NCBI GenBank assembly: GCA_013399305.1
Contig: VXAI01000015.1
Coordinates: 3,075,329 to 3,139,328 of the forward strand
Direction of reading: 5' to 3'
Source: Rostratula benghalensis
Lineage: Eukaryota > Chordata > Aves > Charadriiformes > Rostratulidae
Length of the DNA: 64,000 bases
The position numbers and the translations under genes were made by a program. Shown piece by piece: positions 27,001-42,000 of the stretch (position 1 is the first letter of the stretch; every line of letters starts with the position of its first letter). The notes under the pieces are model-generated. The model ran no database searches, was not told where the DNA came from, and saw nothing but the letters and a program-made list of their open reading frames with translations.

Positions 27001-30000
27001 GGGCTTGAAATTAGGAATGAGGCACTGAAAACTCTTATTATAAAGACCCTAAAAGAAACAAAAGTTACTGTTATTTTTATATGTTCATACTGCATGCCCT
27101 TTACAGCTAAATAAATCAGTCTAAACCAAACAAGCTCATGAACAGAAACAAGGATTTACATTTTTTTGAAAAGGAGTGTTTAAGAAATAACTAAATGTGG
27201 TAACATTACCTGTTAACAACATCCTTTAGGGATTCTTGTTGCTGAACCAAAGTCAGGATCATCTCTTGCAATGGGTTACTTGGGCCTCCAGAGGCACTTG
27301 AAGAAAGGCAACAGTTCACAAAGCCAGCCCACCTCCAGCTGCTGTCCCCACTGGAAGGCAGCTGGGAGGGCTTGTTCCCACCAGCCAGAGAGCACACACT
27401 CAGCAAGTCTCTGCCGTACACTGGGGCCCGGGAGCAACGGCGCTCGTTGCCAGAAAATATTCTGTCCAGACGCTCCTTCAAAAGCCGGTTCTTCTCTTCA
27501 TATGTTTCCTTTGCCAAGAAAAGTTGGAAAAAAACCCAAAAAACAAAAAACCAAAACCATTTGCTGCTCATCAGAGTCACTTAGGAATTTGAGTTTCTTT
27601 AGAATGAAAGAAACTCAGCTCAGAGTACTGTGTGCTTTATACCACCAGCATCCCAGATTGTAACGACGACTTAGACAAATCACAAAAGGTGTAAATTCTG
27701 GATAAAATTTCAAGACTACAGCTAAATTCAATTCATATTAAAGAGTCAATTCTATCTTACTTTAGTATCTACTTGCTGCTTCTTCAGTACATTTTCATAG
27801 TTTTGGAAATAAATCAAAATTAATCATTTATATTTGAGACGTGTTGATAGGGCACAGGTTCTTGCACAGTTTAACATTTGCATGACCTTTCCCTGTTTTG
27901 TAGGTTGCTTGAGCATCTTTTCTAAAAAACTTTTTAAGATGAGAAATCTATAAAAGTTTGCCCAATTGCAGAAAATGTTATGATTCCTTTATTTATGCTA
28001 TACTGCATAAGTATGATATATTACAGTTGTAATAAGTACTCTGCTTTCACATCATAAAAAAAAGCTTTTAGCTGCTTTATACACCAGAATTTGTTTTAAA
28101 CTATGGATTATAGATGAAGATGCACCCAACCTGTCAAACTGAAACTCTCACTAAAGTTGGGGAGTTTTAACAACCCTGTAATCATCGAAGTACCTAATTA
28201 TTTCCAGCTTTGTAAATTTTAGCTTCCAGCTATTATAGGGACATAGTGTCAATGCTGAAAGTTGTACTTCCATAAGAAAATGAAAATGAAATACCTGTGA
28301 TTGTCCATGTGTAGGTGCTGATTTTAATGCTGCTCCCATCTCACCAGCTGACAAATTAGTAACTGCAGTTCTACCTGCAATACAAACTGAGGATAAACCT
28401 CGTGTTTATATATTTGCTCTTCTGAAGATTGGTTTCATTTATTATTTTCAATAAGGAGACATTGCATATCTGTAGCGGATCATAACTGCAGACAAATCTT
28501 TAGTCTAAATGTCCACTGAGTATTGCAAACTTGTACTTAGATACACATCAGATACCTGATTATTTGTACTAGAAAAGCAGCACAACCCTCCACTACTCAC
28601 TGTGAATCTGTATTTAGTGGTGAGTCAGTACGCCCATGAAGAACTGCATTCAAATTAACAAGCAGGTGCCAGCACTTACATTAAGAACAACAAGCTCCAA
28701 AGCACATGCAGAGCTTTAAGCTTTGCCTTTCAATGTTTTTATCACAAACAAGCTAAATCCGATTGTACTACACAGCTCCACATGAGCCCAGCCGTTATAG
28801 TTTCCAATCACCCAATGAATTTAGCATTTTATCCAAAATTCAGATAATCAAAGTATTTCCAATATGCTTTACATCTTCCTCCAAAGACAAAGAGCAAAAA
28901 TAGTAACATTTTCTTTTCTCAGTTGTAAATAGTACTTTAGTTATATATTGCTTTTAATGGTGCTCTCTTTCTACCATTATGGGAGTAGTAAGATGTTTGA
29001 GTTTTTGTAGAAGACTTACATCAATTTTCATTCTGAACTGTGGCCGTATTATGAGCACCTCTAACATAATCAGAGCTGGAGGGTGAAACATTCGAGCCAC
29101 AGATCTTCCAAACTGACAGAAATCCTTTACCTCCCAACATCTGGGAGGCTGTTGAAGCTTCCTCTCCCATTTTATGATGAGAAGTGTGCTCTTCAGAATG
29201 TCAAAATACGAACTTCAAGGGCACACAAATACCCCAAAAAAGAGCAGTAAATACTCTGTTTTGAGGGAACAGCTTATACCCTGAGAAAAAGACAGCAGAC
29301 GGCTATTTCCAGTGAACAAACTCCTAGCACTGCATTTATCATCATTTAACCATCTGCTGGTTTGTCATAAATGCATCCTAGACAGCAATTTCTCATTGGT
29401 TTTTGATCAACATCTTGATTGTGTTTTTAAGCAAGGAAGCGATCACATTTGCAGCAATGCAACAAACACCTAAGCAGCATTTGCAGAGGGAAAGGGAAAA
29501 TGGCAGCTTGATTAGAGAGCAAAGCAAAGGAAATGAGATAAAAGCAAAATCAGTATGGAAAAAGGGAGAGCATTGCTGGACATTCTCTGTATCAAAGATA
29601 ATCACCCTGATCTTTCTTTGAAAAAAGTTAACAAAGTATTTCAAACTCACTTCTTGCCACAAAAATCTGACCTAAGACACAACTGGTAAGAAAAATTCTA
29701 TGTATTTAATACAGTTTCAAGCTCTCCTAAGTTTGTACTAATCCAGTACACATCAGAATGATTTGCTTCAAAAGTTTACCTGCTTCTGAACTCAACTTAC
29801 AGATTTACAACCTATAACAATCTAGAGTTATATCTCAAGGTGATTTTAGTCACTGAGGGTCTAGATGGAAACATTTCTTCAGGCTGGGAAACCCACCTTG
29901 CTGTGTCACCGCTGTGGAAGTTGGGACACCTGCTTGATGCTGGTTTCCTAAAGCGTTCAAAGCGTTCTGAACAGTTCCTGCCTGGGAAACTGTCTGCATG

Positions 30001-33000
30001 ACCACCGGACCCTGGGGTCTCAAATACTGCTGACCCGGTGCCGAAACAATCTGGAGAACACTTCCTGCAATGGAGGATTTTTAAAAACATCAGGCTGGAT
30101 AGAGCGGAAAAGAATAAGTAATGTTCTCTAGCAAAAGATACTACTCTTAAAAAATGATTGTTACTGTTTCAAACTACATTACATTTTCTTAGACAAGTTC
30201 ATTACACCAATCTGATTTAAAGCTCCCTAACATTTGGTAAGAGGGAAACACCTAAGTCTTCATAGTCAAAGAGGAGTTTCACGTTGTAGGCAATACACAT
30301 ATCACCAAAGGGAAATTTGAGGCAAAATAGATTCCAAGTAGAGCTTTCAGGTTGGGGTAATAGGCAGGTCCAAATTCAGAGGCACACCAATCCTGAAGTA
30401 TTATTCATACCATTTGAGAACAAACCAAGAATGTTCTCAATTTTGTCCATTTCTGCTCACTGGGGACTTTACCTGAAATAATGCCTCACCTTACTTCAGC
30501 TGATTGCATACATGTGAGAACAAATTCAAGAATAAAGCCTTGAAAACCATAGAAAAAGAAAAAAAAAAGAAAGAAATAGCATTGTCTTTTGTTTGATAGG
30601 CATTTATTTATCAAAACAGAGCTATCTTGTTATCCCTGTCTCACAGAGAAAACAGGCAGGGCAGAACAGTACAAGTGGAGGGGATGGAAAAATGTCCTTA
30701 CCATAGAGCAACAAGGAATGTGCTGCCCATATGGAAATACGAGCACTCTAAATAACAGAAAACTCCCCGTTTTGAAATTAAGTACCTTGTAACTGCAAGG
30801 GCTGCCCTGCAGTGAGCTGGCGAAGTTGACTATGTGATAAAGTGAACTTGTTCCCTTGGAACTGCAGTGTCACAGGGGTCTCTGGCTGAGCGATTCTGCC
30901 TTGTGCTCCTGCTATAGAAGCCAGCTGGGCTATTTTTACTACCTCACCACCTGTTAAGAAGGGAAACAGGCATTAAAAAAAACCAAAAAACCACCAGAAT
31001 GGGAAGCAGACTGTTCAATATTCACAAGTCTAAGTTTTGGTTAGTAAACTGGTGCTGAAGCGCCTTCCATGCATAATTATACTTAGTGCATCAAAAGTGT
31101 CATATAAAAGTTAAGCAGGTATTGCTTTCTATATTTGTTGGACAAACTGGAAAAAAGCTGATTGTTTACAGGGTAAGAAAATCAACATTTTAGAAGTTAT
31201 CACTTTCGTTAGCAAAAAAAAGTTAAGAGCTACCTGAAAACTCATGTGACACTTTGTAACAGAACGAGTAGAGACATTAAAGTGATTTTCACTGCCTTTT
31301 CAAGAGCACGAAGGAAGGTTTAAGGAAGAGACAACAACTGTTCACTCACACATGTGGCACTGTGAATATGCGTTTGAAATGTCCTGAAATTTGCAGGTGA
31401 AACACGATTTATATTTAGTGATCTGCACTTAGATGAACCAAAAAGCTTTACTGTGGCAAGGACCAAGCTTTTTGCGATTTAAATGCAGAAAGGTTAGAGG
31501 CGTTTAAGCATTAAGTTTTGTGATACTGAGAAAACATTGGTGTGAAAATTTAGCTTTTGTAAAGGCAGTGCATTACCCCAGAGATAAAATTAATACATCA
31601 GTGCTGAGTACTCTATACACATGCTAATAGGCAGTGCACATACAACCTAAAAGCAAAGCCTCATCGCTTTTCTCTGCCTAACAGTTGCGACGTCCCTCTC
31701 CGCGAGAGAGGCCTTTAGCAGATGGATTAGTGTTTAATATGAAAGGAATAATTAGGAAAGAGCTAAAACGTTTGGTCTGAAGGAAGTCTGGCCAGCAGAA
31801 GAAACATGCAGAAACAGGAGATTAAGTTGACACCGCTAATGTATGTCCACAGCAATTCTATTGTTTCTTATCCAATTTTCGATTTTCCTTGGTCATAAGC
31901 AACGCGCTGAGCAAGGCTAATCAGAAGAGTGAAAAAAAAACAACGATTCTGTACACATGTTTTAGGGTGCCTAGTAACTTAACCTCGTTGTAGTACAAAA
32001 GGTGGGAGAAACCTGGAAAGGGGAGGCCACTTACTAGGCAACCGTGCCTGGGCCTGGGAGGTGAGAACCAGCCTCTGGGGCAGCACACTCTGTTGGACGG
32101 TGTGCGGGGGGGGCTGCGGCTGGGCCTGGCCCAGCTGCGAGGCCGAGGCCGGCGCAGAGGTCTGGCCCCGCGGTTTCACAGGGAGGGCTGCGCTAGTTGC
32201 TGTGCTGAAGGTCGCTGCGGGCTGGTGTCTCGGAGCACTGGTGGAAGCCTGAGTTGTCTGAAACTGTGCTGCTGCGGCTGCAATCAATAAGGGTTGTTTG
32301 TGCAAGCTGTTAGAGGTTTTTAAGTCCGCTCTTTTAAAACAACCTGCATTAAAAAGAAACCTTCCAACAGGATATTAACACGGCTACAGGAACGGCTTGA
32401 CCTTACAGACTGGGATTTCTAGCCACACCTTTTACTTTATCCTATTTTTACAACATTATATATTTGGAAAGCATTGCTTAAAGGTTAAATACACAAAAGC
32501 ACTGTAAATTCCCATCTGAGACAGAACATTACACGTGATCAGGGCTTAAATACCAACTGTGCCATATTTACTCCGTACACTAACAGTTAGGTTACACAAA
32601 GCTTAGTTCTGCATTATACTGGCAGATCATACTGTAGGAACTAGTGGGGCAATTTACTGGCAATTAGTCTGTTGGTATTTTTAAGCTATTAGTATTCTAG
32701 ACCATTAAGCTAGAGGGGAAAAAGGAGTTCTATGAAGGGACTAACTTGTATCGTCAATGCAGAGGTTCCAGGTGACCAACCTGGCACTAACCTTCTTACC
32801 TTGATTTGAGGACACCGTAGCAATGGGTGATCTTCCTCGGACTTGTCCCTGTTGTGTGACCGTCGCTGTGGTCACCGTGCGTTGTACTTGAGTGCTTGGG
32901 AAAACTACAGTCCGGCCCTCGGGTTTCTGACCGTACTGAACAGGTTGAAACAACCTGAAAAGAAAACAAGAAGTCCAAGTCTATAGGAAGATCATGGTTT

Positions 33001-36000
33001 GACCTTTAAAAATAAACTCTATCATCGGAGGAAAGCATAAACTGATCACATCACATGCTGGTCTCTTTCTTGCAGGTGGCAGAAGCTGGCAAGACTCACC
33101 ACTTCAGTGAACTTCACACGTGGACATTCTATAAACTAATTTCACTAAATCCAGAAAAGAAGAAAACTTTCATTGCAAGCATCCAGTTTAATGCAGGATG
33201 CACCAGAATTACAGCAAACAGATTAAAAATACTAGCCCAATAGCTGGAAAAAGAATGAGGTTCTCCTATGATTTTCAGCAAGACATCAACACGCCAAGAG
33301 GTCATCAGGCAGCTCCTTTGCATCCAAAAAGCAGTTTCACATTAATTTGATATCCCTGCTTCACTAGCAAAAAAAAAAATACTCCTAAAAATTTACTGCT
33401 ACAAAACTTTATGTCTCTTCTAACACTGCAAGCATAGCTAACACTGTAGGCCCAGCTTAGTCTTAAAGGGTTGTCTCCATGCTGATTTTGCAAAAAAATG
33501 CTCCCTTACCATAAACAAGGACCCCAAGAATAAAATTAATCTGCTGGTAAAGTAAAAACTATGGGAAATCCATAAAAAAAAATTCAAATGGAACTGTATG
33601 CCTCAAAAAGCTATTAAAACAGAATCCCACTTTTGAAGGGTAAACAAGAAAGCAACAGAACAATAAAATGCAAAGTCAGCTCTGAGGTTTTGGGTGAATT
33701 ATATTACCAGAGATGCAGAGAGAACTCTGCAAACACAGCAACAGAACTCTCCAAAGGAGCGCGGCTGTACGCACCTGCTTGGTTTGAGCTTCACCGGGTT
33801 GGGCCTAGCCGGCGGTGGAGGGGAACTGTAGATTTCTTCAATCAGCTTTCTAGTAACCTTTTGTTTTGGCAACACTTGTGCTTCATAGTGAGTCATTTTG
33901 TTTTCCATTCCAATGAGATCAAAAAGAGACAGATCTGATTCCTAGGGACATTGTAAAATAAGGTTTATTTTATGTGATGACTGGAACAGTTAAGTCCTCT
34001 CTATGTTGTACGCTGGTGCTTCTATATTTTACTTTTTAACTTGAAACAAATGCTGTAACATTTTAAAAGTAAGCTATTAATGACAAAACTGTCTAGAAAC
34101 CTCAGAAATATATCTTAAGCTGATAGTCCTATTTTAAGTATCAGTATTGGTAGAAAAAGAATTTAAATCATTAGCTAGTTACAGAAATCAAAGCAAGTCA
34201 CATTTAACAATAGACCACATATTCATATACCATAATTTCCAAAGAACTAAGCGGAACTCTTAGAAAGTGCTTGTTAACTATTGAACTCAAATGCCAAATT
34301 CTAAGGGCCCACTTATGATTTAGGAGTAGCAAAATATGAAGGACAGAAATAAGATCAACCAAAAAGACGATCTCATCCGCTCCTTTACTCCTAATTCTCT
34401 CTAATGCAATTATTTCCTTTGATTCTTTCAAAGAGGGGGGAGGTCGCCTCTTTAATGTTAACACAAATAACGGTACTTCAAATGGATTGACAGAAGTGTA
34501 CTAATTTAGTCAGTGAATCAGAATGTTTACTCTTATGTGAGAAAGAGTAAGTCTTGCTCTCCTTTAGCTACTGAAAGCAGGAAGAAAATTACAGAATGCC
34601 AAAAATAAGCACTGTGCCACCCAGAGTGTTTTCAGAAAATTCCTGCAAACATGACTATGATGAAAGCAAAGCTAATTTCTCCTTGAGCAAGTAGTTCATG
34701 AAAAATTACTGATTACAAAACACTTGAAAAGCTCAATCTACTATTAGGAAAAAGAGAAGCAGCAAGTAGGCACTCGGTTGGCACAGTTACGGAATAGGAA
34801 ATTCCTTCTATTTACAAACTTCCAGTAGACTTATGATGCATAAGAAAACATTAAGTACTGAAATTCTACAAAGTCACGATAGTATTAAAAAAAAAAAAAA
34901 AAGACATTTATTTTTCTACTCACCTTCCAAATATCCCTTTCCAGGGCACTCAGTACCAGAGATGCAGTTCTGTATTCCAAGGTTTCTGATACATAAGAGG
35001 TACTTGACAGGCGGGGGTTTATCAGATCAGGGTGATTACAAATCCGTTGCAGCTGCATCAGGACATGCAGGACACTAATGAAGTGTCCGCTTTTGAGGGC
35101 TTCTTGGGTTCTACCAAATAATTTATACAGAAATGCATTCATTGAAGTGCAGCTTTTATGGAGATGTCCCTAAATCAGCAGTGAGAACGTGCAATGCAGC
35201 ACGTTAGGCAAAGGTCTTAAAACAAGCTTCGATTTTACCTGGGTCTTTCTAGAGCATTTGAAGTAGCACTATAAATTTCAAAACGTGAAACTTAATGACC
35301 AGTGCTACTTTTCAGTCAAATATGACCTAACCAGCACCCTGTCCTCTACCTGCTTTGGTTCTGTTTCATCCCTGCACTCATCAATAATCACTTGCTGTCA
35401 CAGCACTGGTACATGGGTAGGTGGAAGGAGAAACACTTTGGGCTTTAACAAAGAACCACTCATTAGAGACAAACCTTAAAACAAAATAGCAGCAACCATT
35501 ACAACCTGATTTTTAAGTTCCAGAGGTAAATGCCTGTTTTTCATTAGGCCCATAGCATCACTTGCCTGTAATTTTAGTTTCCAAAGTAAACATATTCTAT
35601 TCACTGATCATAATGGAAAACTTCAGAAGAACACTAAAACACTTCCAGCTGTGACAATCATTTATCAGCTTGCTTAAGCACCAAAACAACAGCCTTTTTA
35701 TTTACTGTTTTGAGTCCTTACCCTGGTTGTAATATGACATCTTCATACATAGCTTTTTGTCGATTAGAAAGACGACACTTTAGCACATGTTCATACTTCT
35801 TTGTTAGCTGCTTTTCAACGTCTCTCTTTGATCTTCGCAAAATAAATGGCTGAATCATCTGAAACGTTTCATAATTAAGGGAAAAAAAATTCTCAAAGGT
35901 GCTGCTTTACAACAGGAAGGTAAATTCACACCTAACACATCTAATGTGATAAACCTAATACGCCATATACAATCACATTGATAGACACACAATTGCATAG

Positions 36001-39000
36001 GCATTAATTTGGTTTTGAACTACTGCATGTTATGCTTAAAAATCCAAGCTTTGTCTTACTCTTAAAAAGAAATCTCCATGTTATTCTGGTAGCAGAAACC
36101 TATGCTTTCAGCAGTATTCTCTGTCTCAACTGAACAAACCATTAAGGAAGGCCAGAAATTTTGAGCTGAACCTCATCTTTTAATTTCTACCTTTTTTTTG
36201 TTCTTTCTCCTGCCCCCCAAGAGCTTAACTACCATAGTAAAATACAAGAGAGAAAAATGACAACATACTCTGTGTAACCTGATGACCAGTTTATGGCAAT
36301 AATCCTGGTTCTCCTCATTAGCTGCTTTTACTGGAAAATCAAGATAGGGTCTGGAAATTCCTGGGATCAGAAAATGTACCATGGTCCATAACTCCATCAA
36401 TGTGTTATGCAGAGGAGTGTCTATCAGAAGCAAACGATGCTGGCTGTGAATAACAAAAGAAGATTTTTAACCAATACAGCATTTAACTAGTATCATTATG
36501 AAAAGGACACCAGTAGTTGAACACTATAGCTTTAGGTTTGTCAGACACAGAGAAGTAATTACTGCTAATAAAATTAAATCTAGTTTTTTAAATCTAGATG
36601 ATACCACCAAATGATACCATCTTCCTCACTGCAGAGCATCAGAATGTAGAAGGGGATCTGTTTGGAAGCACAGAGTATCATCAAAGAAGAATTACAGTGT
36701 TATGACAGTGGCAACAGTGGCTGAGCACATCTCTGAATCCTGATTGTTTCAGCTAAAGGCATCTCCGTAGGTGCATGTTTCACAGGAGTTTGGACAGACC
36801 AAATCAAGAGGTTTTCTACCAGTTTTCTGTTAAGAAGAGAACTGTGTCACATGAATAGAAAAAAGCCTACTGCCAGCAGGAAAACAATTCTCTGCTCTGT
36901 ACCTGCGGAGACTGAAAAGTGCCTCCCAGTGTTTCTCAGTCATGTTCTTTATTTGTTGCATCTCATCTACTATCAAGTATTTCCATCGCATTTTCATAAA
37001 TGCTGTGTGGCCTTTGAACAGCTGTTTGTAGGAGGTGATGCACACGTTGAAGCTGTTGGGTTCTGTCCATTCCTACAGAAAAGGAAAGAGAGGATGAGAC
37101 AGAAAAGCTAAGGCAGAACTCTCCAGTACCTCACAAGCAGCTATTTCTTCACTGAGGAAGATGCTATGACTCAAAGCATTCTGAAAGACAGTCTTTGAAT
37201 TACAATCAGTTCAGAAAGCAGGCTAAGTTTTGCATGTATTGCTCAATACCAAGAGAGTTCCAAAAATGCCTTTGAAAATCTAGAAGCATTAGGTGTGAAT
37301 GTCTTTGTAAACAACTTGTAGTGTTAAAAACTTCTCACATAAATAAATGGAAGTTAGAGTCTTGTCATCTAAAATGCTAAATACAACAGCATGAGAGTTG
37401 TAAAATACAGTACCTGTCTTTTTGCCCTAAGTTCCCTTTGGCTGCCAAAGTAGAGAAGTATTTTCAACCCTGGGCACCAGCGTTTCAATTCCAGTTCCCA
37501 TTTCAGTATGTTACAGCTTCGTACAACAACAAGGTGAGGGCCCCAATTACCTACAGAAGGGGAAACATAGCAGTTAAGAGTAGAAAGAGACTCCTGACAA
37601 TTCACATGGCTTATATTATCTCCTGATGCTTTAAGTGTAGTGCACTAAAATTTGCTATTGGATATCATTTTAATAACAGAGGTATTTTAATGACTAATCC
37701 ATTCTTTTGTATTTTTCAGACCTCAGGTACCCCTTGTGCACCTTACATCTATTTTTCGTTCAGCTACATCAATTGCTTGAATAGGAGATACTACCTCCAC
37801 AACAAGCTTTGCCTTACTTATATCCCTAAAGCATCCTCAATACAACACCACTATTAGCCACATCTGAGATGATACATGAGACAGACTTGTCCATCCAACT
37901 GTTCATATCACTCCTTGAATTTAACTACCTGCGGCCATCTGGTCATTAAACATTTTGTAAGGCATTTTTATACTTGTAAACTAGGCTTCAGAAGAATTTT
38001 ATCACCTAGAAGGTAACAGCAGATTGATCAAACTGTGTATTTGATATGGAGACACCCTTATGTCACACAATCTAAGAAAGTTTTTCTGGCATAATTTTCT
38101 GGCAGTCTTAACTCTGTGTGTTAACTAAAGTCTGATACGGTTCAGAAAAAAAAATAATAATGTAACTCTAGGCTACAGTTCACAAAGGTAATGTTGGCCC
38201 AGTACTTATCTAAAATGAACTTACCTTCATTACAAGCCAAGTGGGCAAAAAAGGCGATAATTTGCACTGTTTTTCCAAGCCCAGCCTCGTCTGCCAGAAT
38301 GCCATTGAGGTTCTTCCTGTAGAGCTTCGCCAGCCAATCAAGCCCAATCTTCTGATATTCTCTGAGGGGCCCATACAGGAGTGATGGAGTATTGTATTTT
38401 ACCTGTAATGTGCATAATTTGAGTAAAATTCAGGGAGCGTGTCATAAAGCATAACCATTCTATAGTTCAATGATGAGAAAATATCTATTGTGTTTTGTTG
38501 TCAAAATCTGAAATAATGAAAAAAAGCATCCTTTATGTAAAAGGAAGCACACAGAGTAGCAGAAAATAGGGAGTCTTACCGCTGTTGTTATCCTAGAGCT
38601 GCCTTTAGGTAAAAGCATTTCCGCTGCAGCAGCAACTTCTGATATATCTCGCATGTGCTTCTTTGGAGGACTTGATCTGTCTATACTCTTGTACTGGTCA
38701 ATGCTAAGAAGGGAGTCTATGAGGACAACTTCTTTCTGAGAGCTCTCCCTATCAGAGATATGATCTTCCATTTCTATGACAGAGAGAAATCACATTGGCA
38801 TTTAAAATAAACCTAGGTACCCGTTACACAAAAGAACTGAGATGCCTAGAAGTCAGATGGGACCTAAAACAAGGCAGCTAAGTTTTAAAAGCAATTCTAT
38901 GGTTTTCAGGCTAGTCAAGCTAGAAGGAAAATAACTTAAGTGCAGGACCACGTACATGTACTGGATGTTCACACCAGGTAGGCTAACAACACCATTAGCT

Positions 39001-42000
39001 TTTCACAACTTCCAGGGAGGTCCTCTCATCCTACCTAAAACCTGCCCTCAAATATTTAATTCTATCATCGCTTCAATACAGAACAGATGGCAGTAATAGC
39101 TAGCTACGAAGTGTGCTGTTTAATTCAGCATGGAGAGGCTATTCTATGGCTCACTGAGAATCTCACACATCTTGACTTTAACACAGGCCTTCTTTTCATG
39201 AGTTGAGAAATTTAAAAAAAAAGGAAAAAATTCTACACAGATCATTACCCAAAAATATTTAATAATAACAGGAATAAAGCTAATTTTTCTAATGATGATT
39301 CCAAATGTTTAGCAAGAAACCTGCTGTACTTTCCACTAATTCTGGTATATGACATTCTTCTTCACCTAAAAAACATTTTAAATGTGATTCATTCAATATT
39401 TTTTCTCCCTAGTACAAAAAGTCACTTAACAGAGACCTGAAGAGACAATCAATTTATTTCACCTTGTAAGTCAACACAGATTCTTCTAAGGAAGAAGTAG
39501 TTTACCTTCCTCACTGCTATCCTCTTCACTGTCAGGCTTCGGCTGGGGCCAGTGAAAATTTTCTGCGAAGGCACCTTCATACATCTTTAGTAAATCCTCC
39601 AGAGGCAATTCAGCTGAAGGTCATTACGGGATGCAAATTTAAAAATATCAAAACTTTTAACAACCAGTACCTTTGTTTTTAATCTCATTACATTCTTCAC
39701 AATTATAAAAGGAAGTTCTCTAATCAGAAGTTAATTAAAGCAGTAATTATTGGGTGGATGATGGCAATATTTACTTAATGACCTTGCTTACAGAGAACAC
39801 TTAGCATCACACCAAGCCGTTAGCTCACCCAGCTTGTTTTGTACTATATTAGAAACCCATCACCCAAACTGACAGTAAACCACTGGCTGGGGAAGGACAG
39901 GCATCAAATCCAGCTGAGTGGCTGAAAGACAATCCACGACTTCAAAGTTTCAAAACTGACCTGTACCTCAACCCCACTACCCAGTATCTCCACGATCCCT
40001 GGACTGAGCTGTTGAAGTGGGAACGTGCGTGGCCAGTCTAATCAGGAAACATCCTCATTAGGAACTTGGCTGACTGGCCAGGAGTTATAATCCCTCCAAC
40101 TGGCCAGCTGGCTGCAGCCACTAAGCTGCCAAACAGACCAAACAAACGGATTTGGAAACGGCATATTAATTGCCAGGCGAGCTTAGCTTAATGGGAAGCC
40201 TGCCTCTAAAAACCAGCAAGGTTTTTACCATAAGTGAAGTGATCCCTATGGGATACTTTGCATACATCAAGCTCAGCAGAGCAGTTATTGTTATGTTGCT
40301 AATGAAAGGGAGCTGCTGGCCAGAGCATTGTCTCTAACAGACCCTTATCTTCAAGAATTTATACCCTCCAAGATCAGCACTTCAGGGCCCTCTCATACTT
40401 ATCAGGTGGGTCACAAACCCTTTCTGAGACACTTTAGACTCTATTGATGATAAAATGTTCAATCTAATACACTTCTGGTTTTAAGTACTTATAATGCATT
40501 CCTAAAACTTAGGTTGAGAGAATCCTGGGCTGCAACCCCAGCAGTGTGGGCCAGCAGAACCAGGGAGGTGATTGTGCCCCTCTGGGGACACCCCACCTGG
40601 AACACTGTGTCCAGCTCTGGGGCCACCAACATAAGGAGGACAGAGACCTGTTGGAGCTGGTCCAGAGGAGGCCATGAAGATTACCAGAGCACTGGGACAC
40701 CTATGCCATGAAAACTGGCTGAGAGAGCTGGGTTGTTCAGCCTGGAGAAGAGAAAGCTCTGGGAAGACCTTGTAGCCCCTGCCAGTATCTAAACAGGCTA
40801 CAGGAAAGATGAGGAGGGACTCTTTTATCAGGCAGTGTAGCGATAGCACAAGGAGTAATGGCTTCAAACTGGAAGAGGGGAGATTTAGATCAGGTATCAG
40901 GAAGACATTTTCTGCCTGAGGCTAGTGAGACACTGGCCCAGGTTGCCCACTTGGGACCACTTTACAGATGTCCATCATCATCCCATAAACTAACCACTAC
41001 AACTTTCCAAACAGGGAGGGGGGGAAAAAAAAAAAAAAAAAAAGATTGCATATGACTGAACACGTGAACACATTCAACTTCTCATTTATGACCCTGTTTA
41101 CAAATACAATACCCACTGCACGTGTTCACCTGCTGTTTCAGAGCCCACCACAGAGAGGAATCAAGGTACTCGCCTACCTTCTTTGGCTAGATTAGACAAT
41201 TCAGTTTGATGGTTTACGTTTCCTTCTTTAGCTTCTTGTTCTTCAATTGTTTCTTCTTCATCTTCAACTAAAATAAAAAAAAAATGCTAACCTTGGTATT
41301 CAAATTACACAACAATTCAGGGAGTAATACACCTGTGTACTACAATAGAAAATTATAAATAGCCGGATTCAAAAAGATTGAGACATGTATGGAAAAAAAG
41401 AAAATCTGAGAGCAACTATACATAAAAGATAAGTGGAGAGGAGCACTTCTGCCTCAGGACAAAAGGCAGTCTTGAACTGAATAGTGTTAGTTGACAATAG
41501 TCACAAGAGAAAGGCTATTCTGTAGCTTCAGACAGGGGATTTTTTTCAGAAACATGACAAAGATATAGTCACAAAAAAGGAGCTAAAGTAGGTGGGTTAT
41601 TCAATCTAAAATCCTCAAAAGAAGTTTGAGAGCATTAGCAAGGTTTCAGAAATGAATGAATAGGGACAGAAAGAATTAAAATCTAGCAACTACGATGGCT
41701 ATGTGTTTTCAGGTGAAAATTTTATTTTCAAATTTTAAGTGAAGCTCTTTTAAGAAAAATTTTCTACCTAATTGACTATCTAATCTCTCTAAGATATGGA
41801 TGAGGGTTGGCATTTGGTTTGTGAAAAGTGCTGCATCTATGCAGTAACAGACTGAAAAGCTGTGGCTTCAGGGTTAGGGATGCACAATTTTGAAAAGTGA
41901 CTTACCTTCTTCATCAGTCAAAGATGTGCTTGCTTTTCTTTTCCTTCCAGATGATGAACCCTAGTATTAAATAATTAAAATATGTAAAACTGTAAAAACC

